Assembly (NCBI RefSeq): GCF_025716945.1
Contig: NZ_JAOVZT010000001.1
Location: 333,282 to 378,763 of the forward strand
Origin: Geodermatophilus sp. YIM 151500
GTDB taxonomy: Bacteria > Actinomycetota > Actinomycetes > Mycobacteriales > Geodermatophilaceae
Direction of reading: 5' to 3'
Length of the DNA stretch: 45,482 nucleotides
Shown: piece after piece, positions 19,443-30,494 of the stretch
Layout: each line of letters opens with the position of its first letter
Position numbering within the stretch: the first letter of the stretch is position 1
The notes under the pieces: model-generated
What the model was told of the DNA's origin: nothing
What the model saw: the letters and a program-made list of their open reading frames with translations, nothing else
Database searches by the model: none
Translations under genes and position numbers: made by a program

Positions 19443-21793
19443 GCACGGACTCCGTGAGCGGGGACGGCGCCGAGCGGCGGCGGCAGGTGCCGGCGGCCAC
19501 GTACCGGCTGCAGTTCACCTCCGGGTTCACGCTCGACCACGGCGCGGAGATCGCCGACTACCTGGCCGCCCTCGGGGTGACGCACGCCTACGCGTCCCCC
19601 CTGCTGCGCTCCGCGGAGGGCAGCACGCACGGGTACGACACGGTCGACCACGCCCACGTCGACGAGGCCCGCGGCGGACGCGCCGGGCTCGACCGCCTGG
19701 TGGCCCGGCTGCACGAGCACGGTCTGGGGCTGGTGCTCGACCTCGTGCCCAACCACATGGGCATCGCCGACCCGGCCGCCGCCCCGTGGTGGTGGGACGT
19801 GCTGAGGCACGGGCGGGGCAGCGCGCACGCCGCGGCGTTCGACGTCGATTGGGACGCCGGCGGCGGGCGGGTCCGCATCCCCGTGCTCGGCTCCGCCGAC
19901 GACGTCGCGCGGCTGGAGCTGGCCGAGGGCGACGACGGTCCGGAGCTGCGCTACTACGACAACCGCTTCCCGGTCGCCCCGGGCACGGAGGGCGGGACGC
20001 CGCAGGAGGTGCACGCCCGCCAGCACTACGAGCTGGTCGACTGGCGGCGCGCCGACCGCGACCTCAACTACCGCCGGTTCTTCGCCATCAACACCCTGGC
20101 CGGCCTGCGCGTCGAGGACCCGGAGATCTTCGACGCCACCCACGCGCTGGTGCTGGAGCTGGTCCGCGACGGCGCGGTCGACGGGCTGCGCATCGACCAC
20201 CCCGACGGGCTGGCCGATCCCCGTGGCTACCTCGACCGGCTGGCCGCCGCCTCCGACGGCCGGTGGACGGTCGTCGAGAAGATCCTCGAGCCGGGCGAGG
20301 AGCTGCCGGAGAGCTGGGCGGCGGCCGGGACGACGGGGTACGACGCCCTCGCGGAGGTCGACGGCGTGCTGGTCGACCCGGCCGGAGAGGCGGCGTTGAC
20401 CGCGCTGGACACCGAGCTGTCCGGCCGGGAGGTCGACTACGCGGCGCTGGTGCACGCCTGCAAGCGGGAGATCACCGACGGCATGCTGGGCTCCGAGGTG
20501 GCCCGGCTGGTCCGGGTGATCGGGGAGCTGCCCGGCATCGACGCCGCGAGGCAGCGGGAGGCGCTGGCCGAGCTGCTGGCCGCCTTCCCGGTCTACCGCA
20601 CCTACCTGCCCGACGGCCGCGAGCACCTCGACGCGACCGTCGCCGCCGTGCGGGACCGCCGCCCCGACCTGGTGGCCGCCGTCGACGCGCTGCACCCGGT
20701 GCTGGCGCAGGCCGGCACCGAGGCCGCGACGCGGTTCGAGCAGACCAGCGGCCCGGTCATGGCCAAGGGCGTCGAGGACACCGCCTACTACCGGTGGGCG
20801 CGGTTCGTCGTCCTCAACGAGGTCGGCGGTGACCCGGCGCGGTTCGGGCTGACCGTCGAGGACTTCCACGAGGCGCAGCGGCGGCGGGCGGCCGGCCGGC
20901 CGCGGTCGATGACGACGCTGTCGACGCACGACACCAAGCGCAGCGAGGACACCCGCGCCCGGCTGGCCGTGCTCGCCGAACTGCCCACGGAGTGGGCGCA
21001 GCTGGTCCGCCGGCTGCTGGCCACGCACCCGCTCGCCGACCGCCCGCTGGCGCACCAGGTGTGGCAGAACCTGGTCGGGGCGTGGCCGGTGTCGCGCGAG
21101 CGGGCGCACGGCTACGCCGAGAAGGCCGCGCGCGAGGCCGGGCTGTCGACGCGGTGGACCGACGTCGACGAGGCGTTCGAGAAGTCGCTGCACGCGATGG
21201 TCGACGCCGCGTTCGACGACCCGGACACCGCCGCGGCGATCGAGCGATTCGTCGCCAGGATCGCCCCGTTCGGCTGGTCGAACTCGCTGTCGCAGAAGCT
21301 GCTGCAGCTGACCATGCCCGGCGTCCCCGACGTCTACCAGGGCACCGAGCTGTGGGACCACTCGCTGGTCGACCCCGACAACCGCCGTCCGGTCGACTAC
21401 GGGCTGCGCCGCCGGCTGCTGGCGGACCTCGACGCCGGGGCGGTCCCGGAGGTGGACGGAACGGGGGCGGCCAAGCTGCTGGTGGTCTCGCGGGCGCTGC
21501 GCGCCCGGCGCGACTCCCCCGAGCTGTTCACCGGGTACGAGCCCGTGGCGGTGGTGGGCGACGCGGCCGGGTGCCTCGTGGCCTTCGACCGCGGCGGTGC
21601 GGTGACCGTGGCCACCCGGCTGCCGGTGGCCCTGGCCGCCGGCGGGTGGGGCGACACGTCGCTGCGGCTGCCGACCGGGGGGTGGCGCGATCTGGTGACC
21701 GGCACGCGGGTGGTGTCGACCGCGGAGGGCGCGCGGGTCGGCGAGGTGCTCGCGCACCTGCCCGCGGCCCTGCTCATCCGCGACACTCCGTGA
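19439..21793 (+). CDS. treY: Maltooligosyl trehalose synthase (TreY)
   Basis: The 784-residue GH13 enzyme converts the reducing-end maltose of a maltodextrin into a trehalose unit. Typical blocks are present: ATYRLQFTSGFTLDHGAEI at the N-terminus, VPNHMGIADP, DGLRIDHPDGLADP with the nucleophile Asp, VVEKILEPGEELP with the acid Glu, LSTHDTKRSEDTRARL, and NSLSQKLLQLTMPGVPDVYQGTEL. The GTG at 19439 overlaps the glgX stop, so the two are translationally coupled. TreZ, normally the next gene, lies 4.2 kb away behind rpf and an export operon. Confidence 0.96.
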   Translation: MSTDSVSGDGAERRRQVPAATYRLQFTSGFTLDHGAEIADYLAALGVTHAYASPLLRSAEGSTHGYDTVDHAHVDEARGGRAGLDRLVARLHEHGLGLVLDLVPNHMGIADPAAAPWWWDVLRHGRGSAHAAAFDVDWDAGGGRVRIPVLGSADDVARLELAEGDDGPELRYYDNRFPVAPGTEGGTPQEVHARQHYELVDWRRADRDLNYRRFFAINTLAGLRVEDPEIFDATHALVLELVRDGAVDGLRIDHPDGLADPRGYLDRLAAASDGRWTVVEKILEPGEELPESWAAAGTTGYDALAEVDGVLVDPAGEAALTALDTELSGREVDYAALVHACKREITDGMLGSEVARLVRVIGELPGIDAARQREALAELLAAFPVYRTYLPDGREHLDATVAAVRDRRPDLVAAVDALHPVLAQAGTEAATRFEQTSGPVMAKGVEDTAYYRWARFVVLNEVGGDPARFGLTVEDFHEAQRRRAAGRPRSMTTLSTHDTKRSEDTRARLAVLAELPTEWAQLVRRLLATHPLADRPLAHQVWQNLVGAWPVSRERAHGYAEKAAREAGLSTRWTDVDEAFEKSLHAMVDAAFDDPDTAAAIERFVARIAPFGWSNSLSQKLLQLTMPGVPDVYQGTELWDHSLVDPDNRRPVDYGLRRRLLADLDAGAVPEVDGTGAAKLLVVSRALRARRDSPELFTGYEPVAVVGDAAGCLVAFDRGGAVTVATRLPVALAAGGWGDTSLRLPTGGWRDLVTGTRVVSTAEGARVGEVLAHLPAALLIRDTP

Positions 21794-21804
21794 CAGGTCT
21801 CTAA

Positions 21805-22704
<900 letters not shown>

Positions 22705-22754
22705 GCAGCGGCGGTGCCGGCCGGCCGCGGTCCGGCCGGCACCGCCCCGCCCGC

Positions 22755-23968
22755 TCAGTAGCGGATCGCGTCGATCACCCTGGCGCGGACGGCGATGATC
22801 GCCGGCAGCAGGCCGGCGAGCGCCCCGACCGCGGTCGCGGCCACCAGGCCCTCGACCGCCGCGGCGACCGGGAACCCCGGGTCGTCGGCCAGCGGGATGC
22901 CCTGGCCCAGCCAGTCCTGCAGCGGCAGGGCGCGCACCAGCACGATCGACGCGCCGACGGCGGCGACGCCGGCGACCGCGGTGGCGCAGACGCTCTCCAG
23001 CATCACCGCGGCGAAGATGCGCCCGGAGCCGGCGCCGAAGCTGCGCCGCACGCCGATCTCCCGGATCCGCTGCCGCACCGTCACCAGCCCGATGTTGAGC
23101 ACGCCGAGGCCGCCGAGCACGAGCACGACGACGCCCGCTCCGCGGATGGCCAGCCGCAGCACGGCGAGCGTCTCGGCCATCCCCTCGGAGTCCACCCGCC
23201 AGGCGTCCACCTGCACCCCCGGCAGGGCGAGCTGCAGGTCGTTGCGCACGGTGGCCACGACCTCGTCGGCCTGCTCCGGCGGCACCCACAGCTCCAGGCT
23301 CGGCGGCGCCTGGTACGCGCCCGCACCCGCGGCCGCGGGCTGGTCCCAGGGCCCGCCCGAGCGGTCGATCCGGTAGACCACCAGCTCGTCGCCGTACCCC
23401 TCGCGGACCACCCCGACGATGGCGGCGCGGACCGGCCGCGGCCCGCCGAGCACGACGGTGGGCCGGGACGACAGGTCCGGCACGCCCAGGGCGGCCAGGA
23501 AGGCCTCGTTCACCACGAGCGCCGGTGACAGGCTGGTCCGGTCGGCCTCGTGCAGCCAGCGGCCCTCGATCGGCACCACGCGGTGCAGCGAGCCGTACGA
23601 CGGCGTCACCCGCCGGGTGCTGACCAGCCGGGTGCCCGACGGCAGGCGGTACAGCCCGTCGGCCCAGCTGATGGTCGCGGCGGTCGCGATGCCGTGGCGC
23701 TCGACCAGCCCGGCGACGGCGGCGTCCCACTCCTCCGGGTCCGGCGGCAGGCCGGTCGCCGGGTCGAAGGCGGAGACGCTCACCGTGGCGGCCCGGCCGC
23801 CGGCCCGCTCGGCCTGTTCCTGCTGCACCTGCGCGACGATCAGGCCGAGCGCGGTCACCGTGGTCATCGCGAAGACGGCGAGGAACACGCCGACCAGCGA
23901 GAGGACGACGCGGGACTTGTGCACCCGCACCTCGCCCCACGCCTCGGTGAGGACCCCGAGGACGGCGA

Positions 23969-23972
<4 letters not shown>
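22755..23972 (-). CDS. ABC transporter permease (MacB/FtsX type)
   Basis: The 405-residue membrane protein has the MacB permease arrangement: one N-terminal membrane helix (VVLSLVGVFLAVFAMTTVTAL), a large extracytoplasmic domain (about 55-275), then three membrane helices and a short tail ending AVRARVIDAIRY. The FtsX-like stretch VRQRIREIGVRRSFGAGSGRI, a cytosolic loop that contacts the ATPase, is clear. The GTG at 23972 overlaps the stop of the ATPase gene by four bases. Together with the two upstream genes it makes an export or mechanotransmission complex of unknown substrate. Confidence 0.9.
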
Positions 23973-24747
<775 letters not shown>

Positions 24748-24751
<4 letters not shown>

Positions 24752-25803
24752 CCGAACGGCCCCGCCGTCATCGGCTCCCCCGTGTAGGGGTCGACCGGGG
24801 TGTCGTCCGGCAGCGGCACGAACTGCAGCACCTGCTCGCCCTCGGCCAGGCCGTCGCGGACCTCGACCTGCTCGCCGTCGGTCAACCCGAGCGTGACCGG
24901 CCGCTCCACGGGCTCGCCGTCCTCGCCGACGACCCACACGTTGCCGGCCTGCACCGAGCCCTGGACGGCGGTGACCGGCACGACGAGCACGTCCTCGGCC
25001 GTCCCCGCGGCGATGACCACCGAGGCGGCCATGCCGGCGAAGACGGTGGTCCCGGGAGGCACCGCGCAGCGCGCCGTCGTCCCCCCTCCGGTGCCCGCGC
25101 CCGGGTCGCCCGTGCCGGGATCCGCGCCGGCGTCGTCCTGCGGCCGGCCGCCGGGAACCGGCGCGCCGAGCACCAGGCGCTCGCAGGTGAACGGCGCCGG
25201 ACCGCCCTGCACCTCGACCTGCGCCGTCGACGGCGGGCTGAGCAGCCGGAACTGCTCGGCCTGGGTGAGCGTCGCGGTGACCGACAGGGAGCCCGGGGCC
25301 ACCGTGCCGATCCGGTCGCCGACGGCGACGATCTGGTCGACGAGGACGTCGGTGGCCAGGGTGCCCGCCGCCGGCGCCGGCACCGCGGCCGACCGGATCC
25401 GCGGCTTCTGCGGGGTCACCGTCGGGTTGCCGTCGGCGTCGGTGCCGGCAGCGGGGTCGCGCTCCTCCTCCCAGCGGATCTCGACCAGCGGCTGGCCCGC
25501 GGCGACGGGGCCGGGCGCGGCGAGCAGCCGGTGCACCTTCCCGGCGGCGGTCGCCCGGACCGGGACGGCCGCGTCGGCGACGACGGTGCCGGTCACGGTC
25601 ACCGTGTTGGCCACGCTGCCCCGCCCGACCGGCACGACCGGCTCGGCCAGGTCGAGGGGAGGCGCGCCGGGCCCGGCCGCCGGCTCGCCGCCACCGAGCC
25701 CGCCGCCGCTGCCGCCGAAGGCGAGCACGCACAGGGCGACGGCGATGACCCCCCACACCAGCAGGCGCAGGGCGGGGAACACGATGGTGCGCACCGTCGA
25801 CAC
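24748..25803 (-). CDS. MacA-like membrane-fusion/adaptor protein
   Basis: The 351-residue product has one N-terminal membrane anchor (ALRLLVWGVIAVALCVLAF, about 11-29), a Gly/Pro-rich linker, then the barrel-sandwich and beta-barrel pieces of HlyD/MacA adaptors (GTVVADAAVPVRATAAGKV, VAAGQPLVEI, then DVLVVPVTAVQ and VEVRDGLAEGEQVL). In Gram-positive bacteria such adaptors work with MacB-type transporters without an outer-membrane channel. The GTG at 25803 follows CGGGGGCTCTC. It begins the three-gene operon and faces treZ. The GGTACC sites at 25824-25858 are in its promoter region. Confidence 0.88.
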
Positions 25804-25823
25804 GAGAGCCCCCGTACACGATG

Positions 25824-25858
25824 GGTACCGGCTGGTACCGCTGCGCGCGGAAGGTACC
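25824..25858. promoter_or_regulatory. Three GGTACC(G) sites in the adaptor-treZ divergent gap
   Basis: GGTACC palindromes start at 25824, 25834 and 25853, each followed by G. Spacing is 10 and 19 bp, about one and two helical turns, so all lie on one DNA face. They are 21-55 bp upstream of the adaptor start and are probably an operator for the export operon, treZ or both. The regulator is unknown. Confidence 0.5.
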
Positions 25859-26002
25859 GCCCGGCACCGACGGCGAACCGCCCCCGAGTTGCGGCGCGCC
25901 GGTATCCGTGGGCCGAGCGGACCGCGACCAGGATTGGGCACCGCCGCGGTGGGCAGGATGGTCGCGCTCCGAAACCCACCCACCCCGCCCGGAGGCGCCC
26001 GC

Positions 26003-27757
26003 ATGTCCGCACCCGTCGAGTTCGCCGTCTGGGCCCCGCTCCCCCAGCGGGTACGCCTGCAGGTCGACGGCGCCCTGCACGACATGCGCCGGGACGACGC
26101 CGGCTGGTGGCGGGCCGAGGTCGAGGCCGGGCCGGAGGCCGGCTACGGGTTCCTGCTCGACGACGAGGACGCGCCGCGCCCGGACCCGCGGAGCCGGTGG
26201 CAGCCCGACGGGGTGCACGGCCTGTCGCGGCGGTACGACCCGTCGTCGTACGCGTGGGGCGACGGGGCGTGGACGGGCCGGCCGCTGGCCGGCGGCGTCG
26301 TCTACGAGATGCACGTCGGCACCTACACACCGGAGGGCACCCTCGACTCGGCGATCGACCGGCTGGACCACCTGGTCGACCTGGGCGTCGACTTCGTCGA
26401 GCTGCTCCCGGTGAACGCCTTCGACGGCACCCACAACTGGGGCTACGACGGCGTCGGCTGGTACGCGGTGCAGGACAGCTACGGCGGCCCGGCCGCCTAC
26501 CAGCGCTTCGTCGACGCCTGCCACGCGCGCGGTCTCGGCGTGATCCAGGACGTCGTCTACAACCACCTGGGCCCGTCGGGGAACTATCTCCCGCTGTTCT
26601 TCCCGGTCTTCAGCACCGGCGGCCCGAACCCGTGGGGCAGCTCGATCAACCTCTCCGGCCCGGACTCCGACGAGGTTCGCCGCTACATCATCGACAACGC
26701 GCTGATGTGGCTGCGGGACATGCACGTCGACGGGCTGCGGCTCGACGCGGTGCACGCGCTCGTCGACGAGCGGGCCACCCACGTGCTCGAGGAGATGGCG
26801 CGGGAGGTCGACGCGCTGTCGGTCGCCGTCGGCCGACCGCTGACCCTGATCGCCGAGAGCGACCTCAACGACCCGCGCACGGTCACCCCCCGCGTGGCCG
26901 GGGGCCTCGGGATGACCGCGCAGTGGAGCGACGACTTCCACCACGCGCTGCACGCCGTCCTCACCGGGGAGGGGCAGGGCTACTACGACGACTTCGCCGA
27001 CGCCGGGCTGCGCGGCCTGGCCAAGACGCTGACCGGGGCGTTCTTCCACGACGGCACCTGGTCGAGCTTCCGCCGCCGGCACCACGGGCGGCCGGTCGAC
27101 ACCGCCCGCCTGCCCGGCTGGAAGTTCCTCGGCTACCTGCAGGACCACGACCAGATCGGCAACCGCGCCGTCGGCGACCGCATCTCCGCGTCCCTCTCCC
27201 CCGACCTGCTGGCGGTCGGTGCGACGCTGGTGCTGACCAGCCCGTTCACCCCGATGCTGTTCATGGGCGAGGAGTGGGGCGCGTCGACGCCGTGGCAGTT
27301 CTTCACCAGCCACACCGACCCGGAGATCGGCAGGGCCACCGCCGAGGGCCGCAAGGGCGAGTTCGCCGAGCACGGCTGGGACGCCGACGTCGTGCCCGAC
27401 CCGCAGGACCCGGAGACCTTCACCCGCTCGAAGCTCGACTGGTCCGAGCCCGACCGCGAGCCGCACGCCCGGCTGCTGCAGGTGCACCGGACGCTGCTGG
27501 CGCTCCGGCGGGAGCACCCCGAGCTGGTCGACCCCGACCTGCGCGCGGGCACCGTCGCGTTCGACGAGGACCGCCGCTGGCTGGTCGTGCACCGGGGATC
27601 GCTGCGGGTCGCGGTCAACCTGGCCGGCGAGGCGCAGGAGATCGAGCTGGACCGGCCGGCCGGTGGCGTCCTGTTCGCCACCGGCGACGCCCCGCGGATC
27701 GACGGGTCGACGGTGCGGCTGCCGGCCGGGTCCGCCGCCGTCCTGACCACGCGCTGA
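26003..27757 (+). CDS. treZ: Malto-oligosyltrehalose trehalohydrolase (TreZ)
   Basis: The 584-residue GH13 enzyme releases trehalose from the maltooligosyl trehalose made by TreY. It has an N-terminal beta-sandwich (VEFAVWAPLPQRVRLQVDG), the barrel signature VIQDVVYNHLGPSGNYLP, the nucleophile Asp in VDGLRLDAVHAL, acid Glu in LIAESDLNDPR, and YLQDHDQIGNRA. LFMGEEWG closes the barrel. The ATG at 26003 follows GGAGG at 25991-25995. It has its own promoter region because rpf and an opposite-strand operon separate it from treY. The next gene starts one base after its stop. Confidence 0.96.
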   Translation: MSAPVEFAVWAPLPQRVRLQVDGALHDMRRDDAGWWRAEVEAGPEAGYGFLLDDEDAPRPDPRSRWQPDGVHGLSRRYDPSSYAWGDGAWTGRPLAGGVVYEMHVGTYTPEGTLDSAIDRLDHLVDLGVDFVELLPVNAFDGTHNWGYDGVGWYAVQDSYGGPAAYQRFVDACHARGLGVIQDVVYNHLGPSGNYLPLFFPVFSTGGPNPWGSSINLSGPDSDEVRRYIIDNALMWLRDMHVDGLRLDAVHALVDERATHVLEEMAREVDALSVAVGRPLTLIAESDLNDPRTVTPRVAGGLGMTAQWSDDFHHALHAVLTGEGQGYYDDFADAGLRGLAKTLTGAFFHDGTWSSFRRRHHGRPVDTARLPGWKFLGYLQDHDQIGNRAVGDRISASLSPDLLAVGATLVLTSPFTPMLFMGEEWGASTPWQFFTSHTDPEIGRATAEGRKGEFAEHGWDADVVPDPQDPETFTRSKLDWSEPDREPHARLLQVHRTLLALRREHPELVDPDLRAGTVAFDEDRRWLVVHRGSLRVAVNLAGEAQEIELDRPAGGVLFATGDAPRIDGSTVRLPAGSAAVLTTR

Positions 27758-27758
27758 C

Positions 27759-28505
27759 GTGCGCCGGCTGTTCCCCGCCCCTGCGGGGCCGGACCTGGAC
27801 GACGACGTGCTGGCCGCGGCCTACCGGCTGCCGCCGGGGCGTGCGCTGCGGGTCGACTTCGTCGTCTCCCTCGACGGGTCGATCAGCGTCGACGGCCGCA
27901 GCGCGGGGCTCGGCTCCCCGGGCGACCGGCGGGTGTTCCGGGTGCTGCGGGCGCTGGCCGACGTGGTGCTCGTCGGGCACGGCACGGCCGCGGCCGAGGG
28001 CTACGGCCCGGTCGGCGGGGACTCCCCCGTCGCCCGGCTGCGCGCCCGGCTCGGCCGCCCGCCGGCGCTGCCGATCGCGGTGGTCTCCCGCCGCGCCTCG
28101 CTGGCGCCGGGTGACCGGCTGGCGGCGGCGCCGACGCTGCTGGTCACCTGCGCGGCCGCCGACGCCGGCCGCCGGGCCGAGCTGGCCGGGGCCGGGGTCA
28201 CCGTGCTGGTCTGCGGGGACGACGACGTCGACCTGCCGACGGCGCTCGACGCGCTGGCCGACCGCGGCCTGGCACAGGTGACCTGCGAGGGCGGGCCGCA
28301 GCTGCTGCGCGCCGCGCTCGCCGCCGGGGTGGTCGACGAGCTCGACCTGACGATCGCTCCCGCGCTGGTGGGCGGCGCGGCGCGGCTGCTGGACGCCGCC
28401 CCGGGTGGGCCGGGCGAGGACACCGTCGTCCGGCCGGAGCTGCGGCAGGTGCTCGAGGAGGACGGCGTCCTGTTCACCCGCTACGCCCTGCCACGGCGGA
28501 CCTGA
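27759..28505 (+). CDS. RibD C-terminal-domain (pyrimidine reductase-like) protein
   Basis: The 248-residue product is of the RibD C-terminal/dihydrofolate-reductase-like family. The pattern VDFVVSLDGSISVDGRSAGLGSPGD, then ADVVLVGHGTAAAEGYGP, then CEGGPQLLRAALAAGVVDELDLTIAP is characteristic. There is no deaminase domain, so it is not full RibD. Stand-alone forms reduce riboflavin intermediates or unknown heterocycles with NADPH. The GTG at 27759 lies one base after the treZ stop, so it is probably read from the treZ message, though a functional link is not obvious. Confidence 0.87.
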   Translation: MRRLFPAPAGPDLDDDVLAAAYRLPPGRALRVDFVVSLDGSISVDGRSAGLGSPGDRRVFRVLRALADVVLVGHGTAAAEGYGPVGGDSPVARLRARLGRPPALPIAVVSRRASLAPGDRLAAAPTLLVTCAAADAGRRAELAGAGVTVLVCGDDDVDLPTALDALADRGLAQVTCEGGPQLLRAALAAGVVDELDLTIAPALVGGAARLLDAAPGGPGEDTVVRPELRQVLEEDGVLFTRYALPRRT

Positions 28506-28575
28506 ACCGGTCCGCGTGCCGCCCGGAGGGCCGGGGTAGGGCCGGGCGACCGACCCCGTCCCGAGGAGCGAGTCC

Positions 28576-29310
28576 ATGAACCCGGCGATCCGCGAGCGGC
28601 GCAGCCCGCTGTCCCCGGCCGGCGAGGGCAAGGGTGCGTGGCTGGCCGCGCTCGAGCTGGGCGCCCGGCTGCTGCAGGACACCACCCCGCTGAAGGGCTT
28701 CGACGTCTACGTCGTCGGCTTCCACTGCGCGCGCGACGAGCCGGGCATGCAGATGGAGGCCCACCACTACTGCCGGGTGGTCAACGACGACCTGCTGCAG
28801 TGCGTGATCTTCGACGGCAACACCCGCGAGGCCAACCTCATCGGCATCGAGTACATCGTCTCCGAGCGGCTGTTCGGCACCCTGCCCGACGACGAGCGCG
28901 GGTACTGGCACCCGCACAACTTCGAGATCCTCTCCGGGCAGCTGATCGCCCCCGGGCTGCCCGACGCGGCGGAGAAGGCGTTCCTCGCCCGGCTGGTCAA
29001 CAGCTACGGCAAGACCTGGCACACGTGGCACACCGGGCGGCACGACGGGCGGCCCGGCGATGCCCTGCCGCTCGGCGAACCGGCGCTGATGTGGTCGTTC
29101 AACCGCGAGGGCGAGTGCGACGAGGCGCTCAAGCGCGACCGCGACGCGGCGATGGGCCTGGACCCCGAGCGCAAGCGGGAGCAGCGGCGGTCGCTGATCG
29201 GGTCGGCCGACCCGCAGGTCGGGGTGGACCTGCTGCGCGACCGGTTCCCTGGCGCCGTCCCGGTGCCCGGCGTCGTCGACGTGGCGGACGCCGGCCCGGT
29301 GACGCCCTGA
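28576..29310 (+). CDS. DUF1264 (oil-body-associated-protein-like) protein
   Basis: The 244-residue product matches the DUF1264 family, known in plants as oil-body-associated proteins and found as uncharacterised proteins in bacteria. Hallmarks are KGFDVYVVGFHCARD, EAHHYC, QCVIFDGNTREANLIGIEYI, WHPHNFEILSG, YGKTWHTWHTG and LPLGEPALMWSF. The many conserved His and Cys residues suggest metal or lipid binding, but activity is unknown. The ATG at 28576 follows GAGGAG. No signal peptide or membrane segment is visible. Confidence 0.88.
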   Translation: MNPAIRERRSPLSPAGEGKGAWLAALELGARLLQDTTPLKGFDVYVVGFHCARDEPGMQMEAHHYCRVVNDDLLQCVIFDGNTREANLIGIEYIVSERLFGTLPDDERGYWHPHNFEILSGQLIAPGLPDAAEKAFLARLVNSYGKTWHTWHTGRHDGRPGDALPLGEPALMWSFNREGECDEALKRDRDAAMGLDPERKREQRRSLIGSADPQVGVDLLRDRFPGAVPVPGVVDVADAGPVTP

Positions 29311-29363
29311 CCGCACGGGGCGGTCCGGCCACACCGTCGCCGCCGGCTGGTTGACTGCCCGGC

Positions 29364-30440
29364 ATGGACCTGCCGCTGCTGCCGCCGGTGAAGCCGATGC
29401 TGGCCAAGGCCGCCACGAAGCTGCCGACCGGCGACGGCCTCTTCTACGAGCCGAAGTGGGACGGCTTCCGCTGCATCGTCTTCCGCGACGGCGACGAGGT
29501 GGAGCTCGGCAGCCGCAACGAGCGCCCGCTGACCCGCTACTTCCCCGAGGTGGTCGCGGCGGTGAAGGCGGCGCTGCCCGACCGTTGCGTGGTCGACGGC
29601 GAGATCGTCGTCCCGCAGGGCGACCGGCTGCACTTCGAGTCCCTGCTGCAGCGCATCCACCCGGCGGAGTCGCGGGTCACCCTGCTGGCCGAACAGACCC
29701 CGGCGCACTTCGTCGCCTTCGACCTGCTCGCGCTCGGCGACGAATCGCTGCTCGAGGTGCCCTTCGCCGAGCGGCAGGCCCGGCTCCGGGAGGTGCTCGA
29801 CACCGGCCGGCACGACCGGGTCCACGTCACCGCGCTCACCCAGGACACCGAGGTCGCCCGGCGCTGGTTCCAGGAGTTCGAAGGCGCCGGGCTGGACGGC
29901 GTCGTCGCCAAGGCCGCCGACCTGCCCTACGGCCCCGACCAGCGGCTGATGACCAAGGTCAAGCACGTGCGCACCGCCGACTGCGTCGTCGCCGGGTTCC
30001 GCTGGCACAAGAGCGGCCCGATCATCGGCTCGCTGCTGCTCGGCCTCTACGACGACGCGGGCGCGCTCCAGCACATCGGCGTCGCGGCGTCGTTCCCGAT
30101 GGCCCGCCGGGCCGAGCTGGTCGAGGAGCTCGCCCCCTACCGCACCGACGCCCTGAACACCCACCCGTGGCGGGAGTGGGCGAACGCCGAGCTGCAGGCC
30201 GACGGCGAACGCCGGATGCCCGGTGCGCAGAGCCGCTGGAACGCGAAGAAGGACCTGTCCTGGGTGCCGCTGCGGCCCGAGCTCGTGGTGGAGATCAAGT
30301 ACGACCAGCTAGAGGGGCGGCGGCTCCGGCACACCGGCCAGTTCCTGCGCTGGCGTCCCGACCGGGAGCCCCGCAGCTGCACCTACGACCAGCTCGACGT
30401 CCCGGTGCGCTACGACCTCGCCGAGGTGTTCGTGGGCTGA
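29364..30440 (+). CDS. ATP-dependent DNA ligase, LigC type
   Basis: The 358-residue ligase seals DNA nicks with ATP. It has nucleotidyltransferase motif I EPKWDGFR with adenylated Lys31, motif III (VVDGEIVV, HFVAFDLLAL), motif IV EGVVAK-like LDGVVAKAADLPY, motif V LMTKVKHVRTADCVV and an OB-fold ending VVEIKYDQLEGRRLRH. There is no polymerase or phosphoesterase domain, so it is LigC and not full LigD. The ATG at 29364 has no clear Shine-Dalgarno and may be leaderless. With the separate polymerase gene at 32098 it recalls the mycobacterial LigC-PolD1 pairing used in repair. Confidence 0.93.
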   Translation: MDLPLLPPVKPMLAKAATKLPTGDGLFYEPKWDGFRCIVFRDGDEVELGSRNERPLTRYFPEVVAAVKAALPDRCVVDGEIVVPQGDRLHFESLLQRIHPAESRVTLLAEQTPAHFVAFDLLALGDESLLEVPFAERQARLREVLDTGRHDRVHVTALTQDTEVARRWFQEFEGAGLDGVVAKAADLPYGPDQRLMTKVKHVRTADCVVAGFRWHKSGPIIGSLLLGLYDDAGALQHIGVAASFPMARRAELVEELAPYRTDALNTHPWREWANAELQADGERRMPGAQSRWNAKKDLSWVPLRPELVVEIKYDQLEGRRLRHTGQFLRWRPDREPRSCTYDQLDVPVRYDLAEVFVG

Positions 30441-30494
30441 GCGCTGCCGGGCCGGCGTCTGCACGGCCGGCCTCGGGCTCATAGGCTGTTGATC

